Source: Hormiphora californensis
Taxonomy: Eukaryota > Ctenophora > Tentaculata > Cydippida > Pleurobrachiidae
DNA length: 64,000 nt
Direction of reading: 5' to 3'
Assembly: GCA_020137815.1 (NCBI GenBank)
Contig: CM035350.1
Location: 9,956,947 to 10,020,946, forward strand
This document shows positions 23,076 through 34,121 of this stretch, piece by piece. The translations under genes and the position numbers were made by a program. Position 1 is the first letter of the stretch, and each line of letters begins with the position of its first letter. The notes beneath the pieces were generated by a model. It saw only the letters and a program-made list of their open reading frames with translations. It was not told the origin of the DNA and did not search any database.

Positions 23076-23693
23076 ATGTCCAACAACCCGTGGTCAGCCC
23101 CCCATCCAGAAGAGACCCTCTTGTCCATCTTGTCCGAACAGGGTGTTACCCCAGACCCAGCCACCACTGACATCTCCTCCGACCCATCTTTGGGGATCCT
23201 TCGAGCTCTATCCGAGATAAGTTCCCTTAGTGGCGAGATACACGCAGCAGAACTGGCCCTTCTCTCACGGAACCTCCTCCGGGATAACAGGGAGGTTGTT
23301 GGAGTTGTGGAGTTAGAGAGAGTTGAGACAGCCGCTGCAGAGATAACTCAGACCCTCCAGTCTGTGTTAGAGGATAGGGAGGGTCTGGCAGGGCGGCTCA
23401 GAGCGCCACATGATTCAGGGAGGTTAGTGATAGAGGCGAGATATCAGGGACACGCTGTAGCAACATTTGAGAAGTTAGGGAAGGTACTGGCCAGTTTAAC
23501 GGGCTCATTGCGCAGTGTGGAAGAATATCAGAACAGTGGGCTGAGTGAGGAGCGACTAGTACAGACTGTTGAGACTATTAGTGGGTTGTGTAGGAGCGTG
23601 AGGACGATATATGATGGCTTTCAGAGTGAGCACACAGCTCTCAGCAGCCTGAACAATTCAGTTGGTATGAACAAACGTAAACTATCCGTTTGA
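23076..23693 (+). CDS. HAUS2: HAUS augmin-like complex subunit 2-like protein
   Basis: Single coding exon, 205 residues, starting MSNNPWSAP shortly after a splice acceptor. The protein is alpha-helical without a catalytic motif. The order of features resembles HAUS2, a subunit of the augmin complex that nucleates microtubules on spindle microtubules: N-terminal NPW, LLSRNLLRDNREV, LQSVLEDREGLAGRLRAP, then YQGHAVATFEKLGKVLASL. Family length is about 235, so this is slightly short. The match is by pattern only and similarity is modest; another helical cytoskeletal or centrosomal protein is possible. The frame is intact and the ORF is long for its position, supporting a real gene. Confidence 0.55.
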   Translation: MSNNPWSAPHPEETLLSILSEQGVTPDPATTDISSDPSLGILRALSEISSLSGEIHAAELALLSRNLLRDNREVVGVVELERVETAAAEITQTLQSVLEDREGLAGRLRAPHDSGRLVIEARYQGHAVATFEKLGKVLASLTGSLRSVEEYQNSGLSEERLVQTVETISGLCRSVRTIYDGFQSEHTALSSLNNSVGMNKRKLSV

Positions 23694-24160
23694 AGAACTG
23701 ATAAAGTTACAGCTCCTTGATAAAGTTACAGCTTATCACTATTATCGCTATAAAATGATTGTACAGAATTTACTGAATGTCTATTGGGATGAGGGGCTAA
23801 AACACAATTCCATACAGTTTGAAGCCCTTCCTCTCAGCGACAGTATTAGCTTTTGTCGCGGTAAATGATGTATTTTAACCAAATTTGTACCTCTATGCTA
23901 TTATATGAAAACTTCACTATCCAGCAATATTATAGAATCATTTCTTCTCTATATAACTACCCCACTCTATCTAATCATGTTCCCTTGAACTACACTATAG
24001 CTATTTATTCTCTAACCACCCACCTTCGTCCCACCCTATCTGACTATCATTACCCCTCCCTATCTAACCACCCTACTATCTAACCACCCACCCCGTCTCC
24101 CGCCCTATCTAACCACCCTGTCTCCCTCTCTAACCACCCTCTCCCTCCTCTACTCAGGGA
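23694..24160. other. Intergenic stretch before TRMT13
   Basis: Pyrimidine-rich near its right end with repeated CCTATCTAACCACCC-like motifs (about 24030-24150), just before TRMT13. No other gene seen. Confidence 0.45.
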
Positions 24161-25453
24161 ATGGTAGTAGCTGACGACACTCCACCTCCTCCTCCTCGTA
24201 CTACTTGCCTACACTTTGTAACCAGGAAGAAGAGACAATGCAAGCTGGCTGCCCTCCCTCACAACCAATACTGTGCTGAGCACTACCCCCACCATCCCAC
24301 CACAACAATAGGGGAGAAGGAGGAGGATGATCCTCATATACCTTGTCCTCTAGACCCCGCTCACTCTATCCTACAGAGCAGACTAGAGAGACACCTGAAG
24401 AAGTGCAATGCTAATCTGTTCGATTATACGGATAGGCCGTATTATAAACGAGATATCAATGTGCCGGTAACACCATCCCATCAGCAGTTTACCCTAACAA
24501 GAACCCCACTAGGGTCGGTGGATCCCGGTCTGGTGTGGACCACGTGCCGGCAACTCCTGGGGTACGGTGCCACTAGTAGGATGTGTGAGGTTGGAGAGGC
24601 GGTGGATGTTAGTTCTAAAGAACTGGCGGACTGGACCGAGTTGGTTGAGAGTAGAGGGGGAGAGAAGGGGTTGAAACATGCCAAACAACAGATAGCATTG
24701 GTCCGAGAGTACAGCACCAACCCTGGCACTGTGGAGAAGGGACGAGTGTTTGTGGAGTTAGGGGCAGGGGCTGGCCGACTTAGTCAGTGGTTTCACTTCA
24801 AGTATCCAGACAGGAATTTCGTCCTGGTTGATAGACAGATGTGCAGGAGGAGGGCAGATGAGATGCTGTCAAACTTTCTCAGACTCAAGATGGATATAAA
24901 GGATGTTTGGGTGAGAGGTGTGGAAGGTGTCAAGGAGGGTGTTGAAGGTGTCAGAGAGGGTGTCAGTAATGTCACCTATCTAGGAAAACACCTGTGTGGT
25001 GGTGCTACAGATCTAGCCCTAGTTAGTGCAGTAGATACAGCTGGTGTAACAGCAGCTGACCTTATTATTGCACTTTGCTGCCATAACCAATGTACATGGG
25101 AGGTATACACTGGCAAAACTCACTACCTCTCACATTTCTCTCCAGAACAGTTTTATCTGCTGTCATCCCTTGCTGGATGGGCCACCTGCTTTCATCTCGA
25201 TAAGATATTTCCTGAGAACCTGGAGAATGAGATGGAAATGTTTATGAAGGAGCAGGGACCTCCGGAAGATGGGGGATATATCATCCTGCCAAACACGCTA
25301 AAGAGACATATTGGGCTGTGTGCTAAGAACGTGATAAATGATGGCCGTGCTAAATATTTACAGGACAATGGATTTGATGTTCGGTTTGTTAAGTATATCC
25401 GGGACTCAATATCGCTAGAAAATATGGCGTTACTTGCTCAACCCGCACTTTGA
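24161..25453 (+). CDS. TRMT13: tRNA 2'-O-methyltransferase TRM13
   Basis: Methylates the ribose of position 4 in certain tRNAs using S-adenosylmethionine (known for TRM13). A single intact exon encodes 430 residues. The N-terminal CCCH zinc finger has C16, C27, C38 and H41. A CHHC finger (IPCPLDPAH...RHLKKC) follows at about 58-86. The methyltransferase domain has VELGAGAGRLSQWF near 194, LVDRQ, KHLCGGATDLAL near 277, and the family-specific ALCCHNQCTWEVYTGK near 305. The C-terminal signature LQDNGFDVRFVKYI is present. The ATG lies three bases after an AG, so an upstream untranslated exon is possible. Length fits the family. Confidence 0.95.
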   Translation: MVVADDTPPPPPRTTCLHFVTRKKRQCKLAALPHNQYCAEHYPHHPTTTIGEKEEDDPHIPCPLDPAHSILQSRLERHLKKCNANLFDYTDRPYYKRDINVPVTPSHQQFTLTRTPLGSVDPGLVWTTCRQLLGYGATSRMCEVGEAVDVSSKELADWTELVESRGGEKGLKHAKQQIALVREYSTNPGTVEKGRVFVELGAGAGRLSQWFHFKYPDRNFVLVDRQMCRRRADEMLSNFLRLKMDIKDVWVRGVEGVKEGVEGVREGVSNVTYLGKHLCGGATDLALVSAVDTAGVTAADLIIALCCHNQCTWEVYTGKTHYLSHFSPEQFYLLSSLAGWATCFHLDKIFPENLENEMEMFMKEQGPPEDGGYIILPNTLKRHIGLCAKNVINDGRAKYLQDNGFDVRFVKYIRDSISLENMALLAQPAL

Positions 25454-26023
25454 AGTGCTAGAACCGTGATACCGGGTGGTCGGTGCCAGATCTAATTACA
25501 GGGAAGTCGAATTGAGATAAGGGTGCGCGCGGTATTTCTGTGCGCGTACAAAGTACACTTTTTCAGCATTCAGTAGAGTAAGAAGGGACGAGGTTATTGC
25601 CGTTCCGTCCTATTTCCTTTAATTTATTGACAGGGAGTGTTTAATATTTGTGATGTTTTTAACGAAGGGTATTTATGCGTATTTTAAGAAAAGCATTTGT
25701 CAATCCAATTAGTTCATAAGTTCAGAAATGCGGTGTCTCTATATTCTCACTCAAACAACCACCATCAAAAGGTCAACCTCAGCACTGTACGGGTATTTAA
25801 TGTTTTGAATCGGCGAGAACGATGATCAAAGGAATCTTGTCATCTGGGCCACAAATTCCTCCTCTCATTCCTCTGGATTCCTCACGATGATATGAAGTGT
25901 GATGGCGCGCATGTTGTCATGGACCTTCCACGCGCCAACAAAGCTCCTCTCCACTCACCGCGCGTTCCGTACAGTCCGCTTCTGAGGTCGATATTTTGTG
26001 ACGGACCCTTGGCACACAGCATG
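25454..26023. other. Convergent 3' intergenic stretch (TRMT13 / NDUFA12)
   Basis: TRMT13 (plus) and NDUFA12 (minus) converge here. The open frame on the plus strand at 25892-26245 is the antisense shadow of NDUFA12 exon 3. No separate gene seen. Confidence 0.5.
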
Positions 26024-27341
26024 CTATTCCTGGATCTTTGCGGACGCGTTTGGGTTCCAGGATTCTATCTTGGGCTTAGTAGTTGTACTCGGGACGTATC
26101 TTTCTGCAAATGTACCAGTCATGTTGGCACGATGTTCCATCAGGAATTTCTGTTCCACGGGGGGAGCATCAACGGGTGTGTCGTCGGTCATGTAATGGAG
26201 CCATCTGTGCCACTCAGCCGGAACCTCGGAGGGGTCACTCTTTAGAACAACCCAGTTCGGTTTATTGTACTGGATCCAACGGTTCCTGGAAATGTATCAG
26301 AATTAATTGACATTAACTCCCCAAGCGGGGGTGAAAACTGAACAACGTGTCATTATATTGAATAGATGTGTCTTACCGTCCCAGATAATAGTCATTATTT
26401 TCGTAATATTCATTTCCAAAGCTATCTCGCCCTACAAGTTCACCATATCGAAACTCGTTACAGTTCACATATCTGACAAGAGAGAGAGGGTGAAATTGGG
26501 GTGCAAACAAGATGTTTCATACTTCAAAGTACAGTGGGCAAGTAGTACTAAGGTGGGACACATACTGTAGAAATGATCTTAACGAGTATGGTCTTATTGA
26601 CGGTAAAGTACAGTGGAGGCAAGTAGTACTCACTTATTGACGGTATAGTACAGTGGGCAAGTCCGCAAGTAGTACTCACTTATTGACAGTATAGTACAGT
26701 GGGTAAGTAGTACTCACTTATTGACGGTATAGTACAGTGGGCAAGTCCGCAAGTAGTACTCACTTATTGACAGTATAGTACAGTGGGCAAGTAGGACTCA
26801 CTTATTGACGGTATAGTACAGTGGGCAAGTAATGTACTCACTTATTGACGGTACAGTGGGCAAGTAGGACTCACTTATTGACGGTATAGTACAGTGGGTA
26901 ATTTGTACTCACTTATTGACGGTATAGTACAGTGGGTAAGTAGTACTCACTTATTGACGGTATAGTACAGTGGGCAAGTAGTACTCACTTATTGACGGTA
27001 TAGAACAGTTAACAGTGGGCAAGTAGTACTCACTTATTGACAGTACTAGCAAAACTGGGGCGATCGTACCGATCGCAAATCGAGGGATCTTTTTCCACAT
27101 TTTTTTCTCGATGTCTCTCTCTTTCTGTGTGTCTCTGTCTCTGTCTCTGTCTCTGTCTCTGTCTCTGTCTCTGTCTCTGTCTCTGTCTCTGTCTCTGTCT
27201 CTGTCTCTCTCTGTCTCTCTCTCTGTCTCTCTCTCTGTCTCTCTCTCTCTCTGTCTCTCTCTCTCTCTGTCTCTGTCTCTCTGTCTCTGTCTCTGTCTCT
27301 GTCTCTCTCTGTCTCTCTGTCTCCCTCACTCTCTCTCTCCC

Positions 27342-27400
<59 letters not shown>

Positions 27401-28069
27401 TATGCTATATGCTATGTCAATTTATTTGATTTAGTACCATTATATCGTTGTCTATCTTGTTAATATGCTATGTGATGTGATCCGTCTCTTTTTCCTCTCT
27501 CTCTCTCTTTCTCTCCCTTTTATGTTTGTGATGTGACCCCTCTAGTTCGCAAGCAGTTCTCTAGCACTTGTGATACGTGATACCTACGAATCACGTCGTC
27601 ACACTGACGGATCACGTCGTCACACTGACGGATCACGTCGTCACACTGACGGATCACGTCGTCACATTGACGGATCACGTCGTCACATTGACGATAGGGT
27701 GTCACATTTCCGTGCAAATTTGCATTAGATATAGTTAGATAGTACAGTGGGCAAGTAGTACTCACTTATTGACAGTATAGTACAGTGGGCAAGTAGTACT
27801 CACTTATTGACGGTATAGTACAGTGGGCAAGTAGTACTCACTTATTGACGGTATAGTACAGTGGGCAAGTAATACTCACTTATTGACGGTATAGTACAGT
27901 GGGCAGTAGTACTCACTTATTGACGGTATAGTACAGTGGGCAAGTAGTACTCACTTATTGACGGTATAGTACAGTGGGCAAGTAATACTCACTTATTGAC
28001 GGTATAGTACAGTGGAGTTGTCCACATCTTCTTCATGAACCCAAAAAAGGTTCCCACGTTGCCCGTCAT
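26024..28069 (-). CDS. NDUFA12: NADH dehydrogenase (complex I) accessory subunit A12
   Basis: Accessory subunit of mitochondrial complex I. Three exons: 28069-27993, 26472-26377, 26285-26024; phases 2 and 2; 144 residues, matching the usual 145. The sequence carries the family run GELVGRDSFGNEYYENN, then NRWIQYN, the signature VPAEWHRWLHYMTDDTP, and RYVPSTTTKPKIESWNP at the end. Exon 1 ends AATAA just before a consensus donor GTGAGTATT; reading through the donor gives an immediate TGA. Intron 1 (1,520 bp) is almost entirely tandem repeats, two arrays of which are copies of the exon 1 end plus donor. Confidence is high for exons 2-3 and good for exon 1, because phase and start both fit. Confidence 0.93.
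26590..27045. repeat. Minisatellite array A of the NDUFA12 exon 1/intron 1 boundary
   Basis: Twelve copies of an approximately 38-bp unit containing CTCACTTATTGACGGTATAG. On the minus strand this reads CTATACCGTCAATAAGTGAG, the last 14 coding bases of NDUFA12 exon 1 followed by its GTGAG donor. Copies vary by small indels and G/A changes; the outermost lacks the donor. Confidence 0.95.
27110..27405. repeat. (TCTCTG)n / CT microsatellite
   Basis: A hexamer repeat TCTCTG grades into pure CT. It lies inside NDUFA12 intron 1 between the two donor arrays. Open frames through it are artefacts. Confidence 0.95.
27584..27690. repeat. 21-bp minisatellite in NDUFA12 intron 1
   Basis: About five copies of a unit ATCACGTCGTCACACTGACGG (one base longer than the quoted limit only if extended), the last two with T replacing C in CACACTG. 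It is unrelated to the donor array on either side. Confidence 0.9.
27740..28012. repeat. Minisatellite array B, ending in the true NDUFA12 exon 1 donor
   Basis: Seven copies of the same unit as array A. The rightmost copy (27988-28012) is the genuine exon 1 end. The other six are intronic duplicates, each with an intact GTGAGTA donor on the minus strand. Confidence 0.95.
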
Positions 28070-28872
28070 ATCGAGCTAGATGCGAGTTGGATAGTGATTA
28101 TAACAGGGATAATACAGGGGTACCATGATAAAAAGAGAGGGTATTTGTTTGGAGAAAAACACGGTTTACTTTGTGCCTGAACCACACAATGTGACTAATC
28201 TGGAATATATCTACACATATCATACACAATTATTAACAGTGGTCTATATGTACAACAATCACACTCTCTCTCTGTATAGAAATAAAAATAGGATAAAATC
28301 AAATGTAGGACATGGGTGCGAGCTGCGAGAGTGCAGCGGCGTTTACTGCTTAGTTTTTCGGTGTAAAAACGGTGGTAGAAACTTGGTGATTGAAACCTGT
28401 GAATGAAATGTGTGTGATGTGTGTGTGTGTGTGTGAGGAACAATAAATTAACAGATCTTAGTACAACGTGTTTCACATTTGTGTGTGTGTGACGTGTGTG
28501 TCTGTATAACAGTTCAGTCTGTGTGTGTAATGAGTGCTACCTTTTTGTATGGGGTATTTGCGTGTTGTGTAATGAGTGCTACCTTTTTGTATGGGGTATT
28601 TGCGTGTTGTGACCGGTTTGCAATGATCTCGTCCTCAGCCCGGGACCTCTCAGCTGTAATGTGGGTAATGGAAATATGAGTATAAATAATGAATATATGA
28701 GTATTAATAATATTAGAATGCATGTCAGGATATTCTCTAGCTCTACCTCTCTCCTTATCTCTTACTCTCTATACCTCTCTCTATATTTCTCTCTCCCTCT
28801 CTCTCTCATTCAATCTGAAAGTGTCCACACAGAGCTCTGTTTACTTCGTATCACTCTGTCTACAGAGGGTGT
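28070..28872. other. NDUFA12 / CCDC42 intergenic stretch
   Basis: It contains a GT-rich run near 28406-28436 and a 41-bp direct duplication at about 28530-28611 (AATGAGTGCTACCTTTTTGT...). A possible alternative last exon of CCDC42 lies at about 28657-28514 on the minus strand. No other gene seen. Confidence 0.45.
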
Positions 28873-30644
28873 TTACTTCGTATCACTCTGTCTACCTGTT
28901 TCCTGGATAATTTCTGTCAGATCTTTGATGTAAATTTGAATCTTCTGCAACTGCTGCTCTGTAGACTCTGAAGGCTGAAAATGAAATGACGTTAGAGATA
29001 CATTCTAAATACATTCTACAAGATATAACAAGTTGTATAATGTGTGGAGTTCTCTACCTCTGCTTTTGTCTTCATTTGTTTGTTGATAAGCATAAACAAG
29101 TTGTGGGTGGCCATCTTTATTCGTCCCAGTAGGAGAGTCTGTCGAGCAGCCGTGTTCTTGATATGTGTCCATACACTCTCCCATTTCACTGCAGAGCTCT
29201 GGGCTTGCTCCAGGTTCATCTGAGGAGTAGTTTGTGTATGAAATTGTTTACTAAAAACTCGCCAAAGTTGGAAAAGGGTTGATGTCGACCAGTTTAGGCA
29301 TAGAAAGTTATAAAGCTATAACCATAAACGCGACTATTGACGATACCTGTAGGTTTGCAAGTTGGTTATTAAAGTTCATAATGTCATTGTTCTTTTCCTC
29401 CATAAACTTCATCAAGTTTGCCTTCTCCCTCTCCAACTTGTCCTGATTGTCAGTCTCCCGGTCGAGAAGGTGCTGGTGGGTCGTTACCAGTGTATCATAC
29501 CTGGGGGAGGGGAGGGGATAATTAGGGGGACTTCAAAAGCTTCTTTCATATGATGAATCAACAATTCAATCAACATATTCATGATATTATGGGCATGTTA
29601 TAGTAACGGTAGTCAGTATATAAACCGCAGACTCTATCCTCTCTCTATCCATTATAACATGCTGTATTAAAACATAGATCTCATTTTTCCTTAAAGAACC
29701 GCTAAAAACTCCGTCCGGCAAGACGATGCATGCGAATGAACAAAAGAGAGACCGATTTAAGTATTATACGATCGATAGATCATTTCTACAGAACATTATT
29801 CATCTAACGATGTTGGCTGATGAGTATATTATATCGAACATATAATAGAACCTTCTTACATTCTACCTCTTTCTACTCATTCAATTGGTAACGAAATTAC
29901 CCCTCTGTATAACATAGGGCATTGCGATAGTAAGGCACGTTTTAGCGTGCCCGCAATGTAGGGGTAATTGCGTTACCAACTCATTCAACTGAAATTACCC
30001 CAATTATTATTTATCATACTCGCTGCCCAAACATAATGAAAATCCATACCTCATAATAGCATCCTTGTTTTCAGAGAACTCGTCAGCCTTCTCCAGGACC
30101 TTGTCCATATATTTCTGGAATACCATGTGCTTCGTTAGCTTAATCTTCTGATGCTCCAGGAAGGACTGTAACTTCTCTGAAGGGAATATCGGAGTTTAGA
30201 AATCTGAGTGGGAAATGTTATGAAAGGAACATCGGGATCGAATTAGGTCAGGGGTGGAGGGGATGGTAACTTACTGGACTCAACAGATAGTGCCTCTATT
30301 TCTCGCATCCTCTGTAGCTTAGAATCTCGTTCTGTGTTCGCCTTTTTCACGGCTCTGTTTTTCTTGGCGTCGTTATCTTTTAAAAACTTATCAAACTTCA
30401 ACAAACTCTCCTTCAGGGTAAATTCCTTTCTCTCCAACTCTTCCCTGCGCTGCTGGATGCTCTCCATTTTCATTTGAAATTCCTCTTTTTGTGCGTTTAG
30501 TGCCTGTTCTACCTCCGTCATCTCTCGTCTCTTCTCGAGAAGTCTGGTGGCTGGTGTAAGGTGTTCATCTTCCCTCTCTGGCAACTTCACCAGGAGTTTA
30601 TCCTCAAATGTGGTCCGGAAATACTCCTCGAGAGAAACTGACAT
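28873..30644 (-). CDS. CCDC42: CCDC42/CFAP73-family coiled-coil protein of cilia and flagella
   Basis: Axonemal or sperm-tail coiled-coil protein family. Five exons: 30644-30275, 30176-30050, 29500-29347, 29219-29058, 28974-28873; all phases agree; about 304 residues (family about 316). Signatures: LEEYFRTTFEDKLL near the start, RLLEKRREM, FDKFLKDNDAKKNRAVKKAN, FMEEKNNDIMNFNNQLANLQ, and WTHIKNTAARQTLLLGRIKM followed by NLF, which match CCDC42 closely. The whole protein is predicted coiled coil. The start was chosen at MSVSLEEYF; an in-frame upstream ATG exists. The C-terminal end is uncertain: an alternative donor near 28893 would join a different last exon at about 28657. No frameshift is seen. 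Confidence 0.92.
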
Positions 30645-30814
30645 GACAGCTACTAGTGGAGAATAGGACATGGAAAATAACTCAAAAGGGAATTCACGCA
30701 AAAAACAAAGTATGCGGAAAGATCAAAAAGAGTAAAAGATCGGTCAAAAGTCAAAGAATAATAAATTTATAAAAATTCACACATCACTTCAACAAGCAAT
30801 ATATGCAAAACAAA

Positions 30815-33361
30815 TTATCGAAGGGTCGTTTTGTAGCCAACATTAGTGACATTACCCGCTAGAAAACTATCATAAATACTCTCATAATTCTGCAGATCAT
30901 CTTTCCTGAGGGAGGGTTTGGTATCTCGAATAGCACCAACTAAATAGTCCTGACTGAGCTGTGATCCCTTACCAGCCCTAACTGCCGCTAACTGGGCATT
31001 GTACAGCACTGCCTTCATATCTGCACCCGAGTAGAACGCTGTCTCACCCGCCAACACCTGGGTACTGACAGTAGAATCAGTTGGGGTTAACCGGAGTAAT
31101 GCGTTCCATATTTCAACCCGTTCGGGAACACTCGGCATGGGACAGAACACCTTCTTGCCTATCCTACCGGGTCTGAGAATGGCTGGATCGAGTGTGTCAG
31201 GTCTGGATGTGGCAGCTACTACGAACACTCCCTCCTGCTTGCACGATCCCATCTAGTTCTGTTAGTAAGCTGGTTAACGACCCTGTCCATTACCCCTGTG
31301 GTATCATTAGCCTCGGCACGGTGCCAAGGAATCGAACTCATCAAAGAATACTAGTGCCGGACTGGACTCCCTGGCACGTCGGAACTAGTGCCCTAACAGC
31401 ATCCTCACTCGCTCCAATGTACTTGCTAAGAAGTTCAGGGACCTTTGACCGTGATGAAGCTCATGTCAAGATCAGAGGCGATGGCCTTCACGAGGTGGGT
31501 CTTACCAACACCAGGGGGTCCAAAAAGGAGCAGTCCTCGGTTCAGCTGAAAGGGAATCTGGGCAAAGAGGATCAGGGTACCGGAAGGGGAAGGACCAACA
31601 TTCTGTGAAGTTCATCCTTCGCCTCGTGAAGTCCTCCACAAGTCCTCCAACACTATGTTATCTGATGCTGCCTTTTTTCTCTCGAGCTCCAGAAACTTGC
31701 AAACCTCATTCACCTGGCCAGTGTGGGCATTGAGAGAGTTGGCTAACTTTACCACCTCTCCAACGGTCAGGCTAGATTTGAGGGAGACATTGGATAGCAG
31801 GGACTTAACTTCTTTATCACTCCCCTCCACAAGGGATCGAAGAAGGGGCATCTGATGAGCGGAGGTGAGGAGGGGTAAAGTAAACACCTCATCACAAGCA
31901 TCTCTTACTGTATAATGACAGGATTCATCAGTTTGAGTGGTAATCAGTACCTCCACATTACATAACAAGAACCTCTGGAACTCGGTAACTAGTTTCGCTG
32001 CTAGACGAGTGCCGAATAGTTCGTCCCCGGAAGCGTCCTCATTCTTAGATCTCGCAGGGAGCACAGCATCAAGGTTATCCAAAATTAACAAGGATGGTTG
32101 ATGGTAGGAGCAGTTTGATAAGAGTTCTCCAATCTCCTTCACGACATTTTCCATCCGTTTACCCCTTAGGGTTGTGGCATCGTGGTAGCTGATAAAGAAA
32201 TTGCGGAGGCGTGGTTCCCTGCGGAGAAGCTGACAGAGATATGTCTTCCCCGCACCATGGGAAGGTACTGCAGAGGACAGCAGAGACATGGACTTGGTTG
32301 TGAAAGGTAGAGAGTTGAGAAGATGATCTATAATCCGTTCAAAGATCAGAGAATGCGGATTAACCCCCGTGTTTGGTGATTCTACTTTCAAAGTTTCAGT
32401 CTTTTTAATGGACAGCTGTCCGTCAGTTATCGTTACCCAATGCCGAGATATCTTCTCCTCTATGGGGGGACACACTACCGAGTAACTTGTAATGGTCGAC
32501 CCCTCAAAAACAGGATACTTTGCCTCCAAAAGGGGTTTTATAACAGAAACAGCCGGTAGCTGGAGAAGGATAACCTCATTCTGTGAGAAGAAAGAGCGAA
32601 GGTAGGAAGGGACAAATATAGTTTTTGATTTTAGGCAGTTTTTGCAGTGTTTAGCATAACAAAGAAATTGATCAGCATCTGTTGGTTGGTTGATTTTACG
32701 AATCAGAGCATGGGATTTCATCGGTACTGAGTGTTTACAAAAACAGCTAATTGTCACCTCTGCTAACGAGGATGTTTCCCTCTCCTCAGTCTGAGTGAAG
32801 ACTACTTTTGATAATAATTGGGAAGCATGGTTTAGGCTCACACTTCACTGGCACAACTGGTACTCGGTCTGTTATTGATAACCTCGTGAACCCGTTAATG
32901 GACATAGATTGGGCGGGTTCAATCAGCCGTGACAATAAACTTGATGAAATTAGAGGGGCTGAGCCATATCAGTATGGGTTTATCTTTTTGTATTGCTTTC
33001 ACTTGATTTAACACGAGTTGCCTCGACCTGCTGCCTCTGCAATACAACCAAAGAGTAATCATCAGGTGTACAGGTGACCGTGACCGCGGTAGCAGGTACA
33101 GTGTAAGGAACAGGTTTAACCTGTACATGACCCTCCTTGGCACCCAGCAAATCCGCCAGAGTTTTATTTAACACCAGACTCTTATCTGATTGCTGTTCAT
33201 TCACTTTCACAGCTAGTAATCAATGAAGTAGTGTTTTCACTGAACAACAACGACACGACGGTAGGCTGGGATGTGCCTCGAGGAAAGAGGGTCGAGAATG
33301 TTGAAGGGGAGCAATGTAGAAAACACGATTGTGATCCATCAAAGCGCAAGTTTACTGTCAT
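30815..33361 (-). CDS. PEX1: PEX1 peroxisomal AAA ATPase, intronless and frame-disrupted
   Basis: Type II AAA ATPase that with PEX6 extracts the receptor PEX5 from peroxisomal membranes. The N-domain begins at 33361 ([15 protein letters not shown]). D1 has a degenerate P-loop (SHGAGKT), [10 protein letters not shown] and [11 protein letters not shown]2 has GPPGVGKT, the PEX1 signature [18 protein letters not shown] and [18 protein letters not shown]. The end is at 30815. The frame changes about twelve times, each consistent with one extra base: four before 32800 and eight between 31640 and 31245. Between these the protein reads cleanly (one open stretch covers about 410 residues). No introns are visible, unlike the neighbours. 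It is either a real gene with assembly indels or a retrocopy pseudogene. Confidence 0.85.
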
Positions 33362-33499
33362 CGCTATAATTAATATTTCTGATAGATAATCGATAGCACT
33401 AACCGATAACACCAAACATAACCCTAACGGGCAGCCCTAACCCATATGGATTGTTAAAATAGATGGATGGTTAGCAATGGACGGCAGATTTGGGCGCGA

Positions 33500-33884
33500 T
33501 TATAATCTGGGTGCCTTGTGGTCTGTTTACAGGTGCGCGCTACCAAAAGAGTACACCTAAACCCACTTAGACTGACTTTTTTCAAACGGCTATAGCCGTG
33601 CAACCACATGGCCGATTGGATTAAACTAAACAAATACAAATACAAATACAATTATAATTTATATCCCGCTTTTGGGCCTATGCATTGTTAGTGCTAGGAG
33701 GACGCCGTTTCAATCAGTCGATTGAAGCAACGCACCCACCACTAACAAGCCTTCTAAAGCGGCTCTGTTTGAGAATCGATAGCCCTAACCGATAACCCCA
33801 AACCAGACCCTAACCGATAGCCCTAACCCGTCGCGCGCGCTAAAACTACGAATTGTTAGCAATGAAAGGCACCCAGATTTTAAC
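33500..33884. mobile_element. MITE-like repeat, CTGGGTGCC family, copy 2
   Basis: Inverted termini (ATAATCTGGGTGCCTT and AAAGGCACCCAGATTTTAA) and shared interior segments relate it, in opposite orientation, to 12804-13060. A further fragment of the same family lies just to its left (about 33384-33450). It sits immediately upstream of PEX1. Confidence 0.6.
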
Positions 33885-34121
33885 GTTTTCCGGCAGATTT
33901 TAAGAAGAGATAAAAAACATCGAGGCAGATTTTAAGGTTTGCTGTCGGCCCGGCGCGCGAACGCGAAGCTGAAGCGAAGCCCGGACTCTCTTTAAAACGC
34001 CAAATCACGAGGAAAATGGAACGCGCGAGTTAAAGTGCGTTTCAAACGACTTGACCTGAGCTCAGCTAGCTGCATGAATTGTGTTTTTGGCAAATTTGCA
34101 ACGTCGTTTCCGTTTTTGGCA

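Noticed and set aside
26590-28012. Tandem 38-bp repeats as a CRISPR array
   Set aside because: Units are contiguous without unique spacers, the host is a spliced eukaryotic genome, and the unit is explained by the NDUFA12 splice boundary.
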